The notes beneath the pieces are model-generated. The model did not search any database and had not been told where the DNA came from. It saw only the letters and a list, made by a program, of their open reading frames with translations. Positions 37,556 to 46,187 of a DNA stretch of 64,000 bases are shown here, in pieces; positions within the stretch are counted from its first letter, which is position 1; the number at the start of each line of letters is the position of its first letter. The DNA comes from Pseudomonas azotoformans (lineage in GTDB: Bacteria; Pseudomonadota; Gammaproteobacteria; Pseudomonadales; Pseudomonadaceae): the NCBI RefSeq assembly GCF_001579805.1, contig NZ_CP014546.1, positions 6,324,001 to 6,388,000 on the forward strand, read 5' to 3'. The translations under genes were made by a program, and so were the position numbers.

Positions 37556-37666
37556 GGCGTATTCGCAATCCAGACTGCGGGGGCGAACATCATACCGGGA
37601 AAGGCCGGCGGGCCATATCACGCAAAGTGTGGTGCTTATGGCTTAAAGGAATAAGGCACCGAATGT

Positions 37667-38263
37667 TCACCGCTCGCCATGGTTGCGGTTGAACACGTCA
37701 GGCCCCATCGCCGCAATCTGGCCGTCGATCAACGCATCGAAGGGTTTGAGCAAGGCTTCGAACGAAGCGGGCGACTCCAAGACCTCCAGCGCCTGCACAA
37801 TCGCTTCCACTGTCGACAGCGCGCCGGGGCCAGGCGCCTTGCGCAGCCGATAGCGGGACACTGCGCCTTCGGCCAACGCCACCCTGGGTAGCGCAGCCAA
37901 CAACGGATTGAGGTGCAAGAGCTTGCGCGCCTTGCGCCAAGTGCCGTCGGGGACCACCAGCAGCAGCGGCTGATCTACTGGCGCATAGACTTTAAGTGGC
38001 TGGGCGTCGTCAGCCGGAAACAGCAGCCGTGCCTGGTAGCCGGGCACGTTCAACAACGCAGGCAGGTCCTCAAAGACCTCTCCCACCACCAACTGCGCAT
38101 TGTTCAACCCCAACGCCGCCAACCGCGCGGTGTTCAGCGCATGGTTGACCTCGCTCGGGTGCTGCAACAGCAACACCCGCGTGCGACTGTAGAGATTGGG
38201 GATTAACGCGCACAGGCAGTGGGCGACAGGCCTGAGGCAACGGGAACATTGGGGTCTGGACAT
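37667..38263 (-). CDS. tapT: DTW domain protein, tRNA-uridine aminocarboxypropyltransferase type
   Basis: A 198-residue protein starting with a zinc-like Cys cluster (CSRCLRPVAHCLC at residues 6-18). The DTW-type motif appears as LLVVPDGTWRKARKLL near residue 103, and the C-terminal RYRLRKAPGPGALSTVEA segment is family-conserved. Family members in E. coli (TapT/YfiP) install acp3U at position 47 of some tRNAs using SAM. The assignment to TapT rather than another DTW member is by family resemblance. It runs 6 bp upstream of the LysR gene, which has its own promoter. Confidence 0.8.
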   Translation of the reverse strand: MSRPQCSRCLRPVAHCLCALIPNLYSRTRVLLLQHPSEVNHALNTARLAALGLNNAQLVVGEVFEDLPALLNVPGYQARLLFPADDAQPLKVYAPVDQPLLLVVPDGTWRKARKLLHLNPLLAALPRVALAEGAVSRYRLRKAPGPGALSTVEAIVQALEVLESPASFEALLKPFDALIDGQIAAMGPDVFNRNHGER

Positions 38264-38269
38264 GGGTTT

Positions 38270-39163
38270 TCAGGCCTGGTTGAGCTGGGCTTTGAGCAAG
38301 TCGCGGAAAGTCTGGATCAGCGGTTCTCGGCTGCGCCCCCGGCGCATGATCATCGAAAACGGCGCCTGGTAGCCGAAGGTCGCCGGCAGCAAGACGCGCA
38401 AATCGCCCTTGTCGGCCCAGGCCTGGGCGTAGTGTTCGGGCAAATAACCGATGTAGGCGCCGGACAGCACCAGGATCAACTGCGCCTCCATACTTTCCAC
38501 GGTGGCTGCACTGTGTTTGAAGCCGTGCCTTGCCAATTCGGCCTGGCTCCAGTAGCCGCGACCGACCATGCGTTGCTGCGTGATCACCTGCTCGGGAATG
38601 CGCCGTTCATTGAACAAAGGATGCCGCGTGCTGCAATACAACCAGTGCTGCTCCCGGTACAGCGGCATGTAGATCAGCCCGCTCATGCGGTTGGAAAACG
38701 CGCCGATGGCCAGGTCGAGACGGTTGTCCTGCACGCCCAGTTGCAGTTCGTAAGGGCTCATCACCGACAGATGCAAGTGCACCGCCGGGTGTTCCAGGCT
38801 GTAGGCGCCGATCACTTCGGCGAAGGGTAACGCTTTGTCGCTGACCGTGGAGTCCAGTACACCCAGCTTCAGCGTGCCGCGCAACTCGCCCTTCAACGCG
38901 GCGGCGTACTGCTCGAAACCTTCCAGCTCGCCCAGCAGGCGCAAGGTCTCTTGATGAAACAATTCGCCTTTGCTGGTCAGGCTGAAACCGCCACGCCCGC
39001 GATGACACAGCACCAGGCCCAGCGCCGCTTCCAGCTGACTCATGTAGGTGCTGATGGCGGAGGTGGACAGGTTGAGTTCGTGCTGGGCATTGGCGAACCC
39101 CTGGTGCCGCACGACGCTGACGAAGATGCGCAGGAGTTTCAGGTCGGGCAAGGCGTTGGCCAT
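38270..39163 (-). CDS. gbuR: LysR-type regulator of the guanidinobutyrase locus (GbuR-like)
   Basis: A 297-residue LysR regulator. The N-terminal winged helix is KLLRIFVSVVRHQGFANAQHELNLSTSAISTYMSQLEAALG, followed by a substrate-binding domain. It is transcribed away from the ureohydrolase gene. In the 149-bp divergent promoter there is an inverted repeat typical of a LysR site (39206-39229). In P. aeruginosa gbuR (PA1422) has the same place and orientation relative to gbuA; I infer the same role here from synteny. Confidence 0.8.
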   Translation of the reverse strand: MANALPDLKLLRIFVSVVRHQGFANAQHELNLSTSAISTYMSQLEAALGLVLCHRGRGGFSLTSKGELFHQETLRLLGELEGFEQYAAALKGELRGTLKLGVLDSTVSDKALPFAEVIGAYSLEHPAVHLHLSVMSPYELQLGVQDNRLDLAIGAFSNRMSGLIYMPLYREQHWLYCSTRHPLFNERRIPEQVITQQRMVGRGYWSQAELARHGFKHSAATVESMEAQLILVLSGAYIGYLPEHYAQAWADKGDLRVLLPATFGYQAPFSMIMRRGRSREPLIQTFRDLLKAQLNQA

Positions 39164-39205
39164 GGTCGGCTCCGGGTGTAGGTCGTTGCAGTCTACCTGT
39201 GCGCA

Positions 39206-39229
39206 TTAGTTTAGAAAAATCTGAACTAA
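39206..39229. promoter_or_regulatory. LysR-type operator between gbuR and gbuA
   Basis: The 24-bp inverted repeat TTAGTTTAGA-AAAA-TCTGAACTAA fits the LysR T-N11-A pattern with long arms. It lies in the divergent region, about 43 bp from the regulator start and 84 bp from gbuA. Confidence 0.65.
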
Positions 39230-39312
39230 GTATTTGCCCCTGCCGATTCTTTCGTTTCCACGTATTTCGCAGAATCGGCCCCTAACGAACAAAACAACGA
39301 TGAGGCACTCCC

Positions 39313-40263
39313 GTGGACAAGATTTTCCACCAACCACTGGGCGGCAACGAAATGCCGCGCTTTGCCGGCATCGCCACCATGATGCGTCTTCCCCACCTGC
39401 AAACCGCCAAGGGCCTGGATGCCGCCTTTATCGGTGTGCCGCTGGACATCGGTACCTCGCTGCGCGCCGGTACTCGCTTCGGGCCGCGTGAAATCCGCGC
39501 CGAATCCGTGATGATCCGCCCGTACAACATGGCCACCGGTGCCGCACCGTTCGACTCGCTGTCGGTGGCCGACATCGGCGACGTGGCGATCAACACCTTC
39601 AACCTGCTCGACGCCGTGCGCATCATCGAAGAAGCCTACGACGAGATCCTCGAACACGACGTGATCCCGATGACCCTGGGCGGCGACCACACCATCACCC
39701 TGCCGATCCTGCGGGCGATCCACAAGAAACACGGCAAGGTCGGGCTGGTGCACATCGATGCCCACGCTGACGTCAACGACCATATGTTCGGCGAGAAAAT
39801 CGCCCACGGCACCACCTTCCGCCGCGCGGTAGAAGAAGGTTTGCTCGATTGCGACCGTGTGGTGCAGATCGGCCTGCGCGCCCAGGGCTACACCGCCGAA
39901 GACTTCAACTGGAGCCGCAAACAAGGCTTTCGCGTGGTCCAGGCCGAAGAATGCTGGCACCACTCCCTCGCGCCCTTGATGGCCGAAGTGCGTGAAAAAG
40001 TCGGCGGTGGCCCGGTGTACCTGAGCTTTGACATTGATGGCATCGACCCGGCCTGGGCACCGGGCACCGGCACCCCGGAAATCGGCGGGCTGACCACCAT
40101 CCAGGCCATCGAGATCATCCGTGGCTGCCAGGGTCTCGACCTGATTGGTTGCGACCTGGTAGAAGTTTCGCCGCCCTACGACACCACCGGCAACACTTCG
40201 CTGCTGGGCGCCAACCTGCTGTACGAGATGCTCTGCGTACTGCCTGGCGTGGCACATCGCTGA
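39313..40263 (+). CDS. gbuA: guanidinobutyrase/agmatinase-family ureohydrolase
   Basis: A 316-residue Mn2+-dependent ureohydrolase. Metal ligands lie in LGGDHTITLP, VGLVHIDAHADVND and YLSFDIDGIDPAWAPGTGTPE. Family relatives split guanidinobutyrate (GbuA), agmatine (SpeB) or guanidinopropionate (GpuA). The context (LysR partner, SnoaL-like protein, NCS1 permease, SLC5 symporter in this order) matches PA1418-PA1422 in P. aeruginosa, hence guanidinobutyrase, giving 4-aminobutyrate plus urea. ATG 39313 has a modest upstream AC-rich site; the N terminus matches other members (MDKIFHQPLGGNEMPRFAG). Confidence 0.85.
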   Translation: MDKIFHQPLGGNEMPRFAGIATMMRLPHLQTAKGLDAAFIGVPLDIGTSLRAGTRFGPREIRAESVMIRPYNMATGAAPFDSLSVADIGDVAINTFNLLDAVRIIEEAYDEILEHDVIPMTLGGDHTITLPILRAIHKKHGKVGLVHIDAHADVNDHMFGEKIAHGTTFRRAVEEGLLDCDRVVQIGLRAQGYTAEDFNWSRKQGFRVVQAEECWHHSLAPLMAEVREKVGGGPVYLSFDIDGIDPAWAPGTGTPEIGGLTTIQAIEIIRGCQGLDLIGCDLVEVSPPYDTTGNTSLLGANLLYEMLCVLPGVAHR

Positions 40264-40685
40264 TGAGCGCCCAAGAAGTACTGCAAGCCGCCGCCGACCT
40301 GGTGGCGGCCTTCGCCCGCAATGACCGCGCCGCCTACTTCGGCGCGTTCACGGCGGACGCCAGCTTCGTGTTCTACACCCTGCCCCAGCCACTGCTCAGT
40401 CGCGACGCCTACCAGGCGTTGTGGGACAGCTGGCGCCGGGACGAGGGGTTCGAGGTGCTGTCCTGCACCTCGAGCAACGCCTTTGTCAGCCTGCAAGGTG
40501 ACGTGGCGATTTTCATGCATGACGTGGCCACCGAGCTGCGCATGAACGGGGAGCAATTTTTTAGCCAGGAACGCGAGACCATTGTCTTCAAACGGCAAGA
40601 GTCTCGCACAGAACAAAAACAAGGCCTGTGGCTGGCCTGTCACGAACATTTGTCCGCTATGCCGGAAGGGCTGCCGCCCCCTTAG
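40263..40685 (+). CDS. SnoaL/NTF2-like protein in gbu operon
   Basis: A 140-residue alpha+beta barrel (NTF2-fold) candidate: N-terminal helix ADLVAAFARNDRAAYFGAF, strands with DASFVFYTL, DVAIFMHDVATEL, and final HEHLSAMPEG. ATG 40263-40265 overlaps the ureohydrolase stop (TGATG). It corresponds in place to PA1420. The role is unknown; the fold suggests binding of a small guanidino or amine compound. It could be a cofactor-free isomerase or a scavenging protein. Confidence 0.7.
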   Translation: MSAQEVLQAAADLVAAFARNDRAAYFGAFTADASFVFYTLPQPLLSRDAYQALWDSWRRDEGFEVLSCTSSNAFVSLQGDVAIFMHDVATELRMNGEQFFSQERETIVFKRQESRTEQKQGLWLACHEHLSAMPEGLPPP

Positions 40686-40706
40686 CCAATGTGATCGGAG
40701 CAGATC

Positions 40707-42221
40707 ATGAATAATAAAAACAACGATAAAAGTATTCGCAAGATAGAAACCAACGGGGTCGAGCAGATCCCGGACCACGAACGTACCGCCGGCCCCAAGG
40801 ATCTGTTCCGACTGATCTTCGGCGGCGCCAATACCTTTGCCACCGCCGTGCTGGGTTCTTTTCCCGTGCTGTTCGGCCTGTCGTTCCAGGCCGGTGTCTG
40901 GGCGATTGTGCTGGGCGTGCTGGTGGGTGCGCTGATCCTCGCGCCAATGGGCCTGTTCGGGCCGATCAATGGCACCAACAACGCCGTGTCTTCCGGTGCG
41001 CACTTTGGCGTGCACGGGCGGATTGTCGGCTCGTTTCTCTCGCTGCTGACGGCGATTGCCTTCTTCTCACTATCGGTGTGGAGTTCAGGTGATGCGCTGG
41101 TGGGCGGTGCGAAACGTCTGATTGGCTTGCCGGAAACCGACCTGAGCCTGGGCCTGGCCTACGGCGTGTTCGCGATTCTGGTGCTGACCGTGTGCATCTA
41201 TGGCTTTCGCTTCATGCTGTGGGTCAATCGCATTGCCGTGTGGGCGGCGAGCCTGCTGTTCCTGCTGGGGATCTTCGCGTTTGCGCCGGCCTTCGACAGC
41301 CACTTCGCCGGCACCGTAGCGCTGGGCCAGACCGGCTTCTGGGCGGCCTTTATCGGCGCCGCGCTGGTGGCCATGAGCAATCCGATTTCGTTCGGCGCGT
41401 TCCTGGGTGACTGGTCACGCTATATCCCGCGTGAGACGCCGAAAATACGCATCATGCTGGCAGTGGTCCTGGCGCAAATCGCCACCTTGATCCCCTTCCT
41501 GTTCGGCCTGGCCACCGCGACCATCGTGGCGATCAAGGCACCGGACTATATTGCGGCCAACAACTATGTCGGCGGTTTGCTGGCCGTGGCGCCGAGCTGG
41601 TTCTTCCTGCCGGTGTGCCTTATCGCAGTGATCGGTGGCATGTCCACCGGCACGACGTCGCTGTATGGCACCGGGTTGGACATGTCCAGCGTATTCCCGC
41701 GCCTGCTGTCGCGGGTCAAGGCCACGTTGCTGATCGGGGTGATGTCGATTGCCTTCATCTTTATCGGACGTTTCGCCGCCAACCTGGTGCAGAGCGTGTC
41801 GACCTTCGCCGTGCTGATCATCACCTGCACCACGCCGTGGATGGTGATGATGATCATCGGCCTGATCGTGCGTCGCGGTTTCTATTGCCCGGATGACCTG
41901 CAGGTGTTCACGCGTGGTGAAACCGGCGGCCGCTACTGGTTCAGCCACGGCTGGAACTGGCGCGGGCTGGGAGCGTGGATCCCGAGTGCGCTGGTGGGCC
42001 TGTGCTTCGTCAACCTGCCGGGGCAGTTTGTCGGGCCGCTGGGCAATCTGGCGGATGGCATTGATATCAGCCTGCCGGTGACGCTGGGGCTGGCCTCGGT
42101 GGTGTACCTGACCTTGCTTCGTGTGTTCCCGGAACCGGCGGCTGTTTATGGCCCCCAGGGGCCGCTTCGCAGCCCAACGGGAGCAAGCTCCCTCGCCACA
42201 AAAAGCGCCTCAATAGCCTAA
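40707..42221 (+). CDS. NCS1 family purine/cytosine-type permease
   Basis: A 504-residue, 12-helix NCS1 permease. N-terminal loop LFRLIFGGANTFATAVLGSFPVLFGLSF and the central ISFGAFLGDWSRYIPRETPK are family blocks. In the gbu locus it is the candidate carrier of guanidinobutyrate or a related compound (PA1419 counterpart). The last 23 residues or so come from a REP sequence at 42158-42200 that has been read through before the stop codon; the natural end may be about residue 480. Confidence 0.85.
   Translation: MNNKNNDKSIRKIETNGVEQIPDHERTAGPKDLFRLIFGGANTFATAVLGSFPVLFGLSFQAGVWAIVLGVLVGALILAPMGLFGPINGTNNAVSSGAHFGVHGRIVGSFLSLLTAIAFFSLSVWSSGDALVGGAKRLIGLPETDLSLGLAYGVFAILVLTVCIYGFRFMLWVNRIAVWAASLLFLLGIFAFAPAFDSHFAGTVALGQTGFWAAFIGAALVAMSNPISFGAFLGDWSRYIPRETPKIRIMLAVVLAQIATLIPFLFGLATATIVAIKAPDYIAANNYVGGLLAVAPSWFFLPVCLIAVIGGMSTGTTSLYGTGLDMSSVFPRLLSRVKATLLIGVMSIAFIFIGRFAANLVQSVSTFAVLIITCTTPWMVMMIIGLIVRRGFYCPDDLQVFTRGETGGRYWFSHGWNWRGLGAWIPSALVGLCFVNLPGQFVGPLGNLADGIDISLPVTLGLASVVYLTLLRVFPEPAAVYGPQGPLRSPTGASSLATKSASIA
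42158..42200. repeat. REP-type repeat inside 3' end of NCS1 permease gene
   Basis: GGGGCCGCTTCGCAGCCC then AACGGGAGCAAGCTCCC and TCGCCACA, the same class as at 31474-31516. It supplies codons for about the last 14-20 residues of the permease frame, followed by a short tail. Confidence 0.85.
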
Positions 42222-42245
42222 AAAAACAATCGGAGAACCGCCGTC

Positions 42246-43628
42246 ATGGCTTTGGATTTATTCGTCGTACTCATCTACGCCGCCGGCATGCTCGTGCTCG
42301 GCTACTACGGCATGCGCCGCGCCAAGACCCACGAAGACTACCTGGTGGCCGGTCGCAACCTGGGCCCATCGCTGTACATGGGCACCATGGCCGCCACGGT
42401 ATTGGGCGGGGCGTCCACCGTCGGCACCGTGCGCCTGGGCTACGTGCATGGCATCTCCGGCTTCTGGCTGTGTGCTGCGCTGGGCATGGGCATCATTGCG
42501 CTGAACCTGTTCCTGGCCAAGCCGCTGTTGAAGCTGAAGATCTTCACCGTGACCCAGGTGCTGGAAAAACGCTACAACCCCATGGCCCGCCAGGCCAGCG
42601 CGGTGATCATGCTGGCCTACGCACTGATGATCGGCGTGACCTCGATCCTGGCCATCGGCACCGTGCTGCAAGTGCTGTTCGGCCTGCCGTTCTGGATCTC
42701 GGTGCTGCTTGGCGGTGGCGTGGTGGTGGTGTACTCGACCATCGGCGGCATGTGGTCGCTGACCCTCACCGACATCGTGCAATTCGTGATCAAGACCGTC
42801 GGCCTGATGTTCATCCTCTTGCCGATCTGCCTGTACCGCGTCGGCGGCTGGGACGAACTGGTGGCCAAGCTGCCCGCGTCGAGTTTCAGCTTCACCGCGA
42901 TCGGTTGGGACACCATCATCACCTACTTCATGATCTACTTCTTCGGCATCCTGATCGGCCAGGACATCTGGCAGCGGGTGTTCACTGCCCGCGACGAAAA
43001 GGTCGCCAAGTACGCAGGCACGTTCGCCGGGTTCTACTGCATCCTCTATGGCCTGGCCTGTGCATTGATCGGCATGGCCGCGCATGTGCTGATCCCGGAC
43101 CTGGATAACGTCAACAACGCCTTTGCCGCCATCGTCAAAGTCTCGCTGCCGGACGGCATCCGTGGCCTGGTGATTGCCGCAGCACTGGCGGCAATGATGT
43201 CCACCGCCAGCGCCGGCCTGCTCGCCGCCTCCACCGTCCTGACCGAAGACCTGCTGCCGCGTCTGCGTGGCGGCAAACAGTCGAGCCTGGCCATCAACCG
43301 CCTGTTCACGATGCTGACCGGCATTGCCGTGCTGGGTATCGCACTGGTGGTGAGCGATGTGATCAGCGCCTTGACCCTGGCCTACAACCTGTTGGTGGGC
43401 GGCATGTTGATCCCGCTGATCGGCGCGATCTTCTGGAAGCGCGCCACCACATCAGGCGCCATCACCTCCATGACCCTGGGCTTCGTGACGGCGCTGGTAT
43501 TCATGATCAAGGACGGGTTGGATGCAAACACGCCGATCTACTACAGCCTGGCGATTGGGCTGGTGAGTTTTGTAGTGGTGAGTTTGCTGTCGCGCCGGCC
43601 AGAGGGTGTGGCGGCCAACGCGGTTTGA
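42246..43628 (+). CDS. SLC5 family sodium:solute symporter
   Basis: A 460-residue symporter with 12-13 helices. N-terminal block MALDLFVVLIYAAGMLVLG, then GTVRLGYVHGISGFWLC and the Na+-site region AAMMSTASAGLLAASTVLTED near residue 317. It completes the gbu locus (PA1418 counterpart) and probably takes up guanidinobutyrate or another guanidino compound in exchange for, or with, sodium. It begins 24 bp after the NCS1 permease gene. Confidence 0.88.
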   Translation: MALDLFVVLIYAAGMLVLGYYGMRRAKTHEDYLVAGRNLGPSLYMGTMAATVLGGASTVGTVRLGYVHGISGFWLCAALGMGIIALNLFLAKPLLKLKIFTVTQVLEKRYNPMARQASAVIMLAYALMIGVTSILAIGTVLQVLFGLPFWISVLLGGGVVVVYSTIGGMWSLTLTDIVQFVIKTVGLMFILLPICLYRVGGWDELVAKLPASSFSFTAIGWDTIITYFMIYFFGILIGQDIWQRVFTARDEKVAKYAGTFAGFYCILYGLACALIGMAAHVLIPDLDNVNNAFAAIVKVSLPDGIRGLVIAAALAAMMSTASAGLLAASTVLTEDLLPRLRGGKQSSLAINRLFTMLTGIAVLGIALVVSDVISALTLAYNLLVGGMLIPLIGAIFWKRATTSGAITSMTLGFVTALVFMIKDGLDANTPIYYSLAIGLVSFVVVSLLSRRPEGVAANAV

Positions 43629-43659
43629 GATACAACTGGATTTAGAGCGGTTTCTTCAG

Positions 43660-43693
43660 CGGGCGCGACGTCGGATGTCGTGCCCGTTTTTTT
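43660..43693. terminator. Rho-independent terminator
   Basis: The stem CGGGCGCGAC / GTCGTGCCCG (one mismatch) with a 7-nt loop precedes a T tract, closing the gbu locus. The leftward oxidoreductase gene ends inside the tract region. Confidence 0.88.
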
Positions 43694-45783
43694 CATTCAA
43701 CAGCAAGATCTTGATTTGCCTGGATGATTTCCTGGACCAGGGAGGCCCATAGCAATCCCTGTGTTGTGCCGCCGGCGTAGGTTCCTCCTGCTGCAATTCG
43801 GTGGTAGGCGGACCAATGCACTATCGACAGCCCATCCGAGGTGCCGGGTCTGGCGCATTCGATAACTTGCAAGTCACCACTTTCGATTGCCCTGCGATAG
43901 GACCTCGGAAAGTGCCGAGAGACAGCAGCCAGACATGCCGCCAATATCTGCTCCTTGCGCTCTGCTGTCGAATCGGGCGGAACCTGTCCACCTGAAATGA
44001 GAATCCAGTCCCCATCCAAACGGCAATTCATGACACCGATTGGCAAATCGTACTGCAGCTTGAGTCCGCGCATTCCGGCACCTTCGTGATCAGCAGCGCG
44101 CAGCTTGAAAAACCAACCAATAATCGAAACGACTTCAAACTCCTCTACTCCCATGGCAGTCACAACGAAGTGTTGCCTGCTTAGCTCAGAAATTTGGGCC
44201 GGATTCAGATGCCCAGGCATGAACTGAACCCCGGCGCTCAGTAAAAGCGCCTCTATCTCATCCTTCAAATGGACAAACTCCAAATCGTAGCCCGACACTT
44301 CAATAGCCCCACCAATGCCTGGAACGCCATACCGCTCAAAAAACTGTCGTTGACTGATCTCTGTGAGTTCGCATCCCAGTTTGCCACTCGGCCAAGGCCT
44401 GTTTTCGATATCGGACTGCTCCTTTATCGCTGCCTCTATTCCAAGGGCGTCGTCCCTGTAAGCACGTACAATTTGAGCCCGAGCGAATCGCGCCAACGCT
44501 GGATTATCAGCCAGCAGTTTTTCAAACAACTCAATGCCCGCGCGATTGCACTCAACGGCCAAATGCTGATTGGCGGGAAGTAGATAATCGCTATGCAGTG
44601 GCTTTGCGCTCGTCTCCGTGGCCGACAGGTGGCGCATGTTCACAGGCTTGTGACTGGCACCATCGCTCCTCTGATTGCCTCCATATATCGTCACTTGATA
44701 ATTCGCCAGGCGGAGCATCACCGCCTGGAGCAGGCCATTGATCCCTCTGCCAATGATCGACACACGCGGTGCACCAGCGCCTGCGGTCCGAAGAGGAATC
44801 GCCAATGACTGTGTAAGTTTGCGCCTGACCAGGCCGCGCACAGCCATCAGGCTCAACTGAACTGAAACAGCGTAGTCAAGGTCGCAGTGGCAGGCCTCGC
44901 TGGTTGATGCCTGCGTAGTCAGCGTCGCAGGTCTGTACCAAATGGAGACCTCACAGCCGAGCGCTTGCGTACGTAGGCGGAACGCCTCCAATGTCGCAGG
45001 CCCATAGTCCACGACAAGCTGGATATCTTCAGCCGCTGCCAGGGCATGCAAAGCATCGTCACTCAACACATCCGGCTTGGCGACACAGACCAGCCGAGCG
45101 TGTGTGTGCAGGGATTGGATGAGGGATGAATCAATGCGATGAGTGGACTCATCGTTCAGGGATAAGCACAGGGCGACAGCAGAAGCGCCGTCCAATACCT
45201 CGGACCAGTCCACGACAAATGACACTCGACTATCGGGAGATGCATGCCCGAAAGTGTCCAGTGCTCGATCCTGGCGGACTAGTACCTTGATCCGAACATC
45301 GGGATCTCGATCAAGTAACAAATTGACCAGTTCCTTTCCCACATTGCCGTATCCCAGTACACGCACATCATGAGGGATGGAGCCATCCGCCAGTGTCAGC
45401 CAACGTAGGAGATAGGCAGCCACATGCGGCGCGTTCACCCCCGGCGTGTTGAATACTTGAATACCATTAGATTCACATAGGTCCAGTCGTATCTTATCCA
45501 GACTCGTACCTCTGCGGATCAAACAGAGTTCTCCAAAGGGGTGAGAGGCACGCCATTGATGAATGAGGTCCGCATCGATGGCTTGGTCGCCGACGATGAT
45601 CGTAGTTGGCCGTAAGAGCCCGAGCTGTATGAGCAGAGCCTGCTTGGTCAATGCAGGGGGAAGAAACACGACGTTTCTGGGGGCGTCGGCCTTCCAGCCT
45701 TTCGACACCGGTGCAATATGTAGAACACTGTCGATTGTGGTGATGAGTGACGCGGCGACCGGCGGAACTGAAGAGAGCAACAT
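43693..45783 (-). CDS. two-domain NAD-binding/FAD-dependent (DAO-type) oxidoreductase fusion
   Basis: A 696-residue protein that joins two dehydrogenase-like folds. Residues 1-320 resemble a D-2-hydroxyacid dehydrogenase: VRVLGYGNVGKELVNLL Rossmann loop and ESNGIQVFNTPGVNAPHVAAYL. The usual catalytic Arg/Glu/His are not evident (VAKPDVLSDDAL where N-x-R-G-x-x-VDE is expected). Residues 340-690 are an FAD-dependent oxidoreductase of the D-amino acid oxidase type: VSIIGRGINGLLQAV, GTSDGLSIV and GGTYAGGTTQGLLWASLV near the end. GGAG precedes ATG 45783 by 8 nt. The GC content is clearly lower than that of the neighbouring genes, suggesting acquisition. Substrate unknown. Confidence 0.75.
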   Translation of the reverse strand: MLLSSVPPVAASLITTIDSVLHIAPVSKGWKADAPRNVVFLPPALTKQALLIQLGLLRPTTIIVGDQAIDADLIHQWRASHPFGELCLIRRGTSLDKIRLDLCESNGIQVFNTPGVNAPHVAAYLLRWLTLADGSIPHDVRVLGYGNVGKELVNLLLDRDPDVRIKVLVRQDRALDTFGHASPDSRVSFVVDWSEVLDGASAVALCLSLNDESTHRIDSSLIQSLHTHARLVCVAKPDVLSDDALHALAAAEDIQLVVDYGPATLEAFRLRTQALGCEVSIWYRPATLTTQASTSEACHCDLDYAVSVQLSLMAVRGLVRRKLTQSLAIPLRTAGAGAPRVSIIGRGINGLLQAVMLRLANYQVTIYGGNQRSDGASHKPVNMRHLSATETSAKPLHSDYLLPANQHLAVECNRAGIELFEKLLADNPALARFARAQIVRAYRDDALGIEAAIKEQSDIENRPWPSGKLGCELTEISQRQFFERYGVPGIGGAIEVSGYDLEFVHLKDEIEALLLSAGVQFMPGHLNPAQISELSRQHFVVTAMGVEEFEVVSIIGWFFKLRAADHEGAGMRGLKLQYDLPIGVMNCRLDGDWILISGGQVPPDSTAERKEQILAACLAAVSRHFPRSYRRAIESGDLQVIECARPGTSDGLSIVHWSAYHRIAAGGTYAGGTTQGLLWASLVQEIIQANQDLAVE

Positions 45784-46187
45784 AGCTTTGTCTCCAACAA
45801 TTCTGGTTTATTGACCCCTTGAGAAGAGGAGTTCAATAACGTTGGGGCGCCACGAATGGGCGCTTGGGTTTCAACCTATGCGCCTCTTAAGAATTAAGTA
45901 AGCCGGCCGTTTCTGACTGACTAGTAATCCAATTCTGACAATTGAACGCAAAAGCCTGACTGACAAGCTCCCAGCGTTTGTTTACTCAGAAAGGACGAAC
46001 AGGGAAAAGGTTACGGATGACGGAATAAGAAGAAGGCTCTGACAATGAGGCATGCCTCGTCAGACAGTTGCGGACACTACGAAATGTACAGCGAATACAG
46101 CCTGATTACAGGGAACCGAACACGCCCTGAAGAACGACCCGAGGTGTCAGCGCCCGCGCGATTGAATCGCGTGAGCGCTTCCAGGAC
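45784..46187. other. 404-bp AT-richer intergenic region with inverted repeats
   Basis: Holds no convincing ORF; the 83-codon frame at 46045 looks random. Visible structures are TTATTGA/TCAATAA arms at 45808-45814 and 45833-45839, a 25-bp imperfect palindrome centred on GAGGCATGCCTC (46047-46058, outer CTGAC/GTCAG), and a stem CGCGATT/AATCGCG near 46160. Probably the promoter and control region of the leftward oxidoreductase. Confidence 0.5.
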
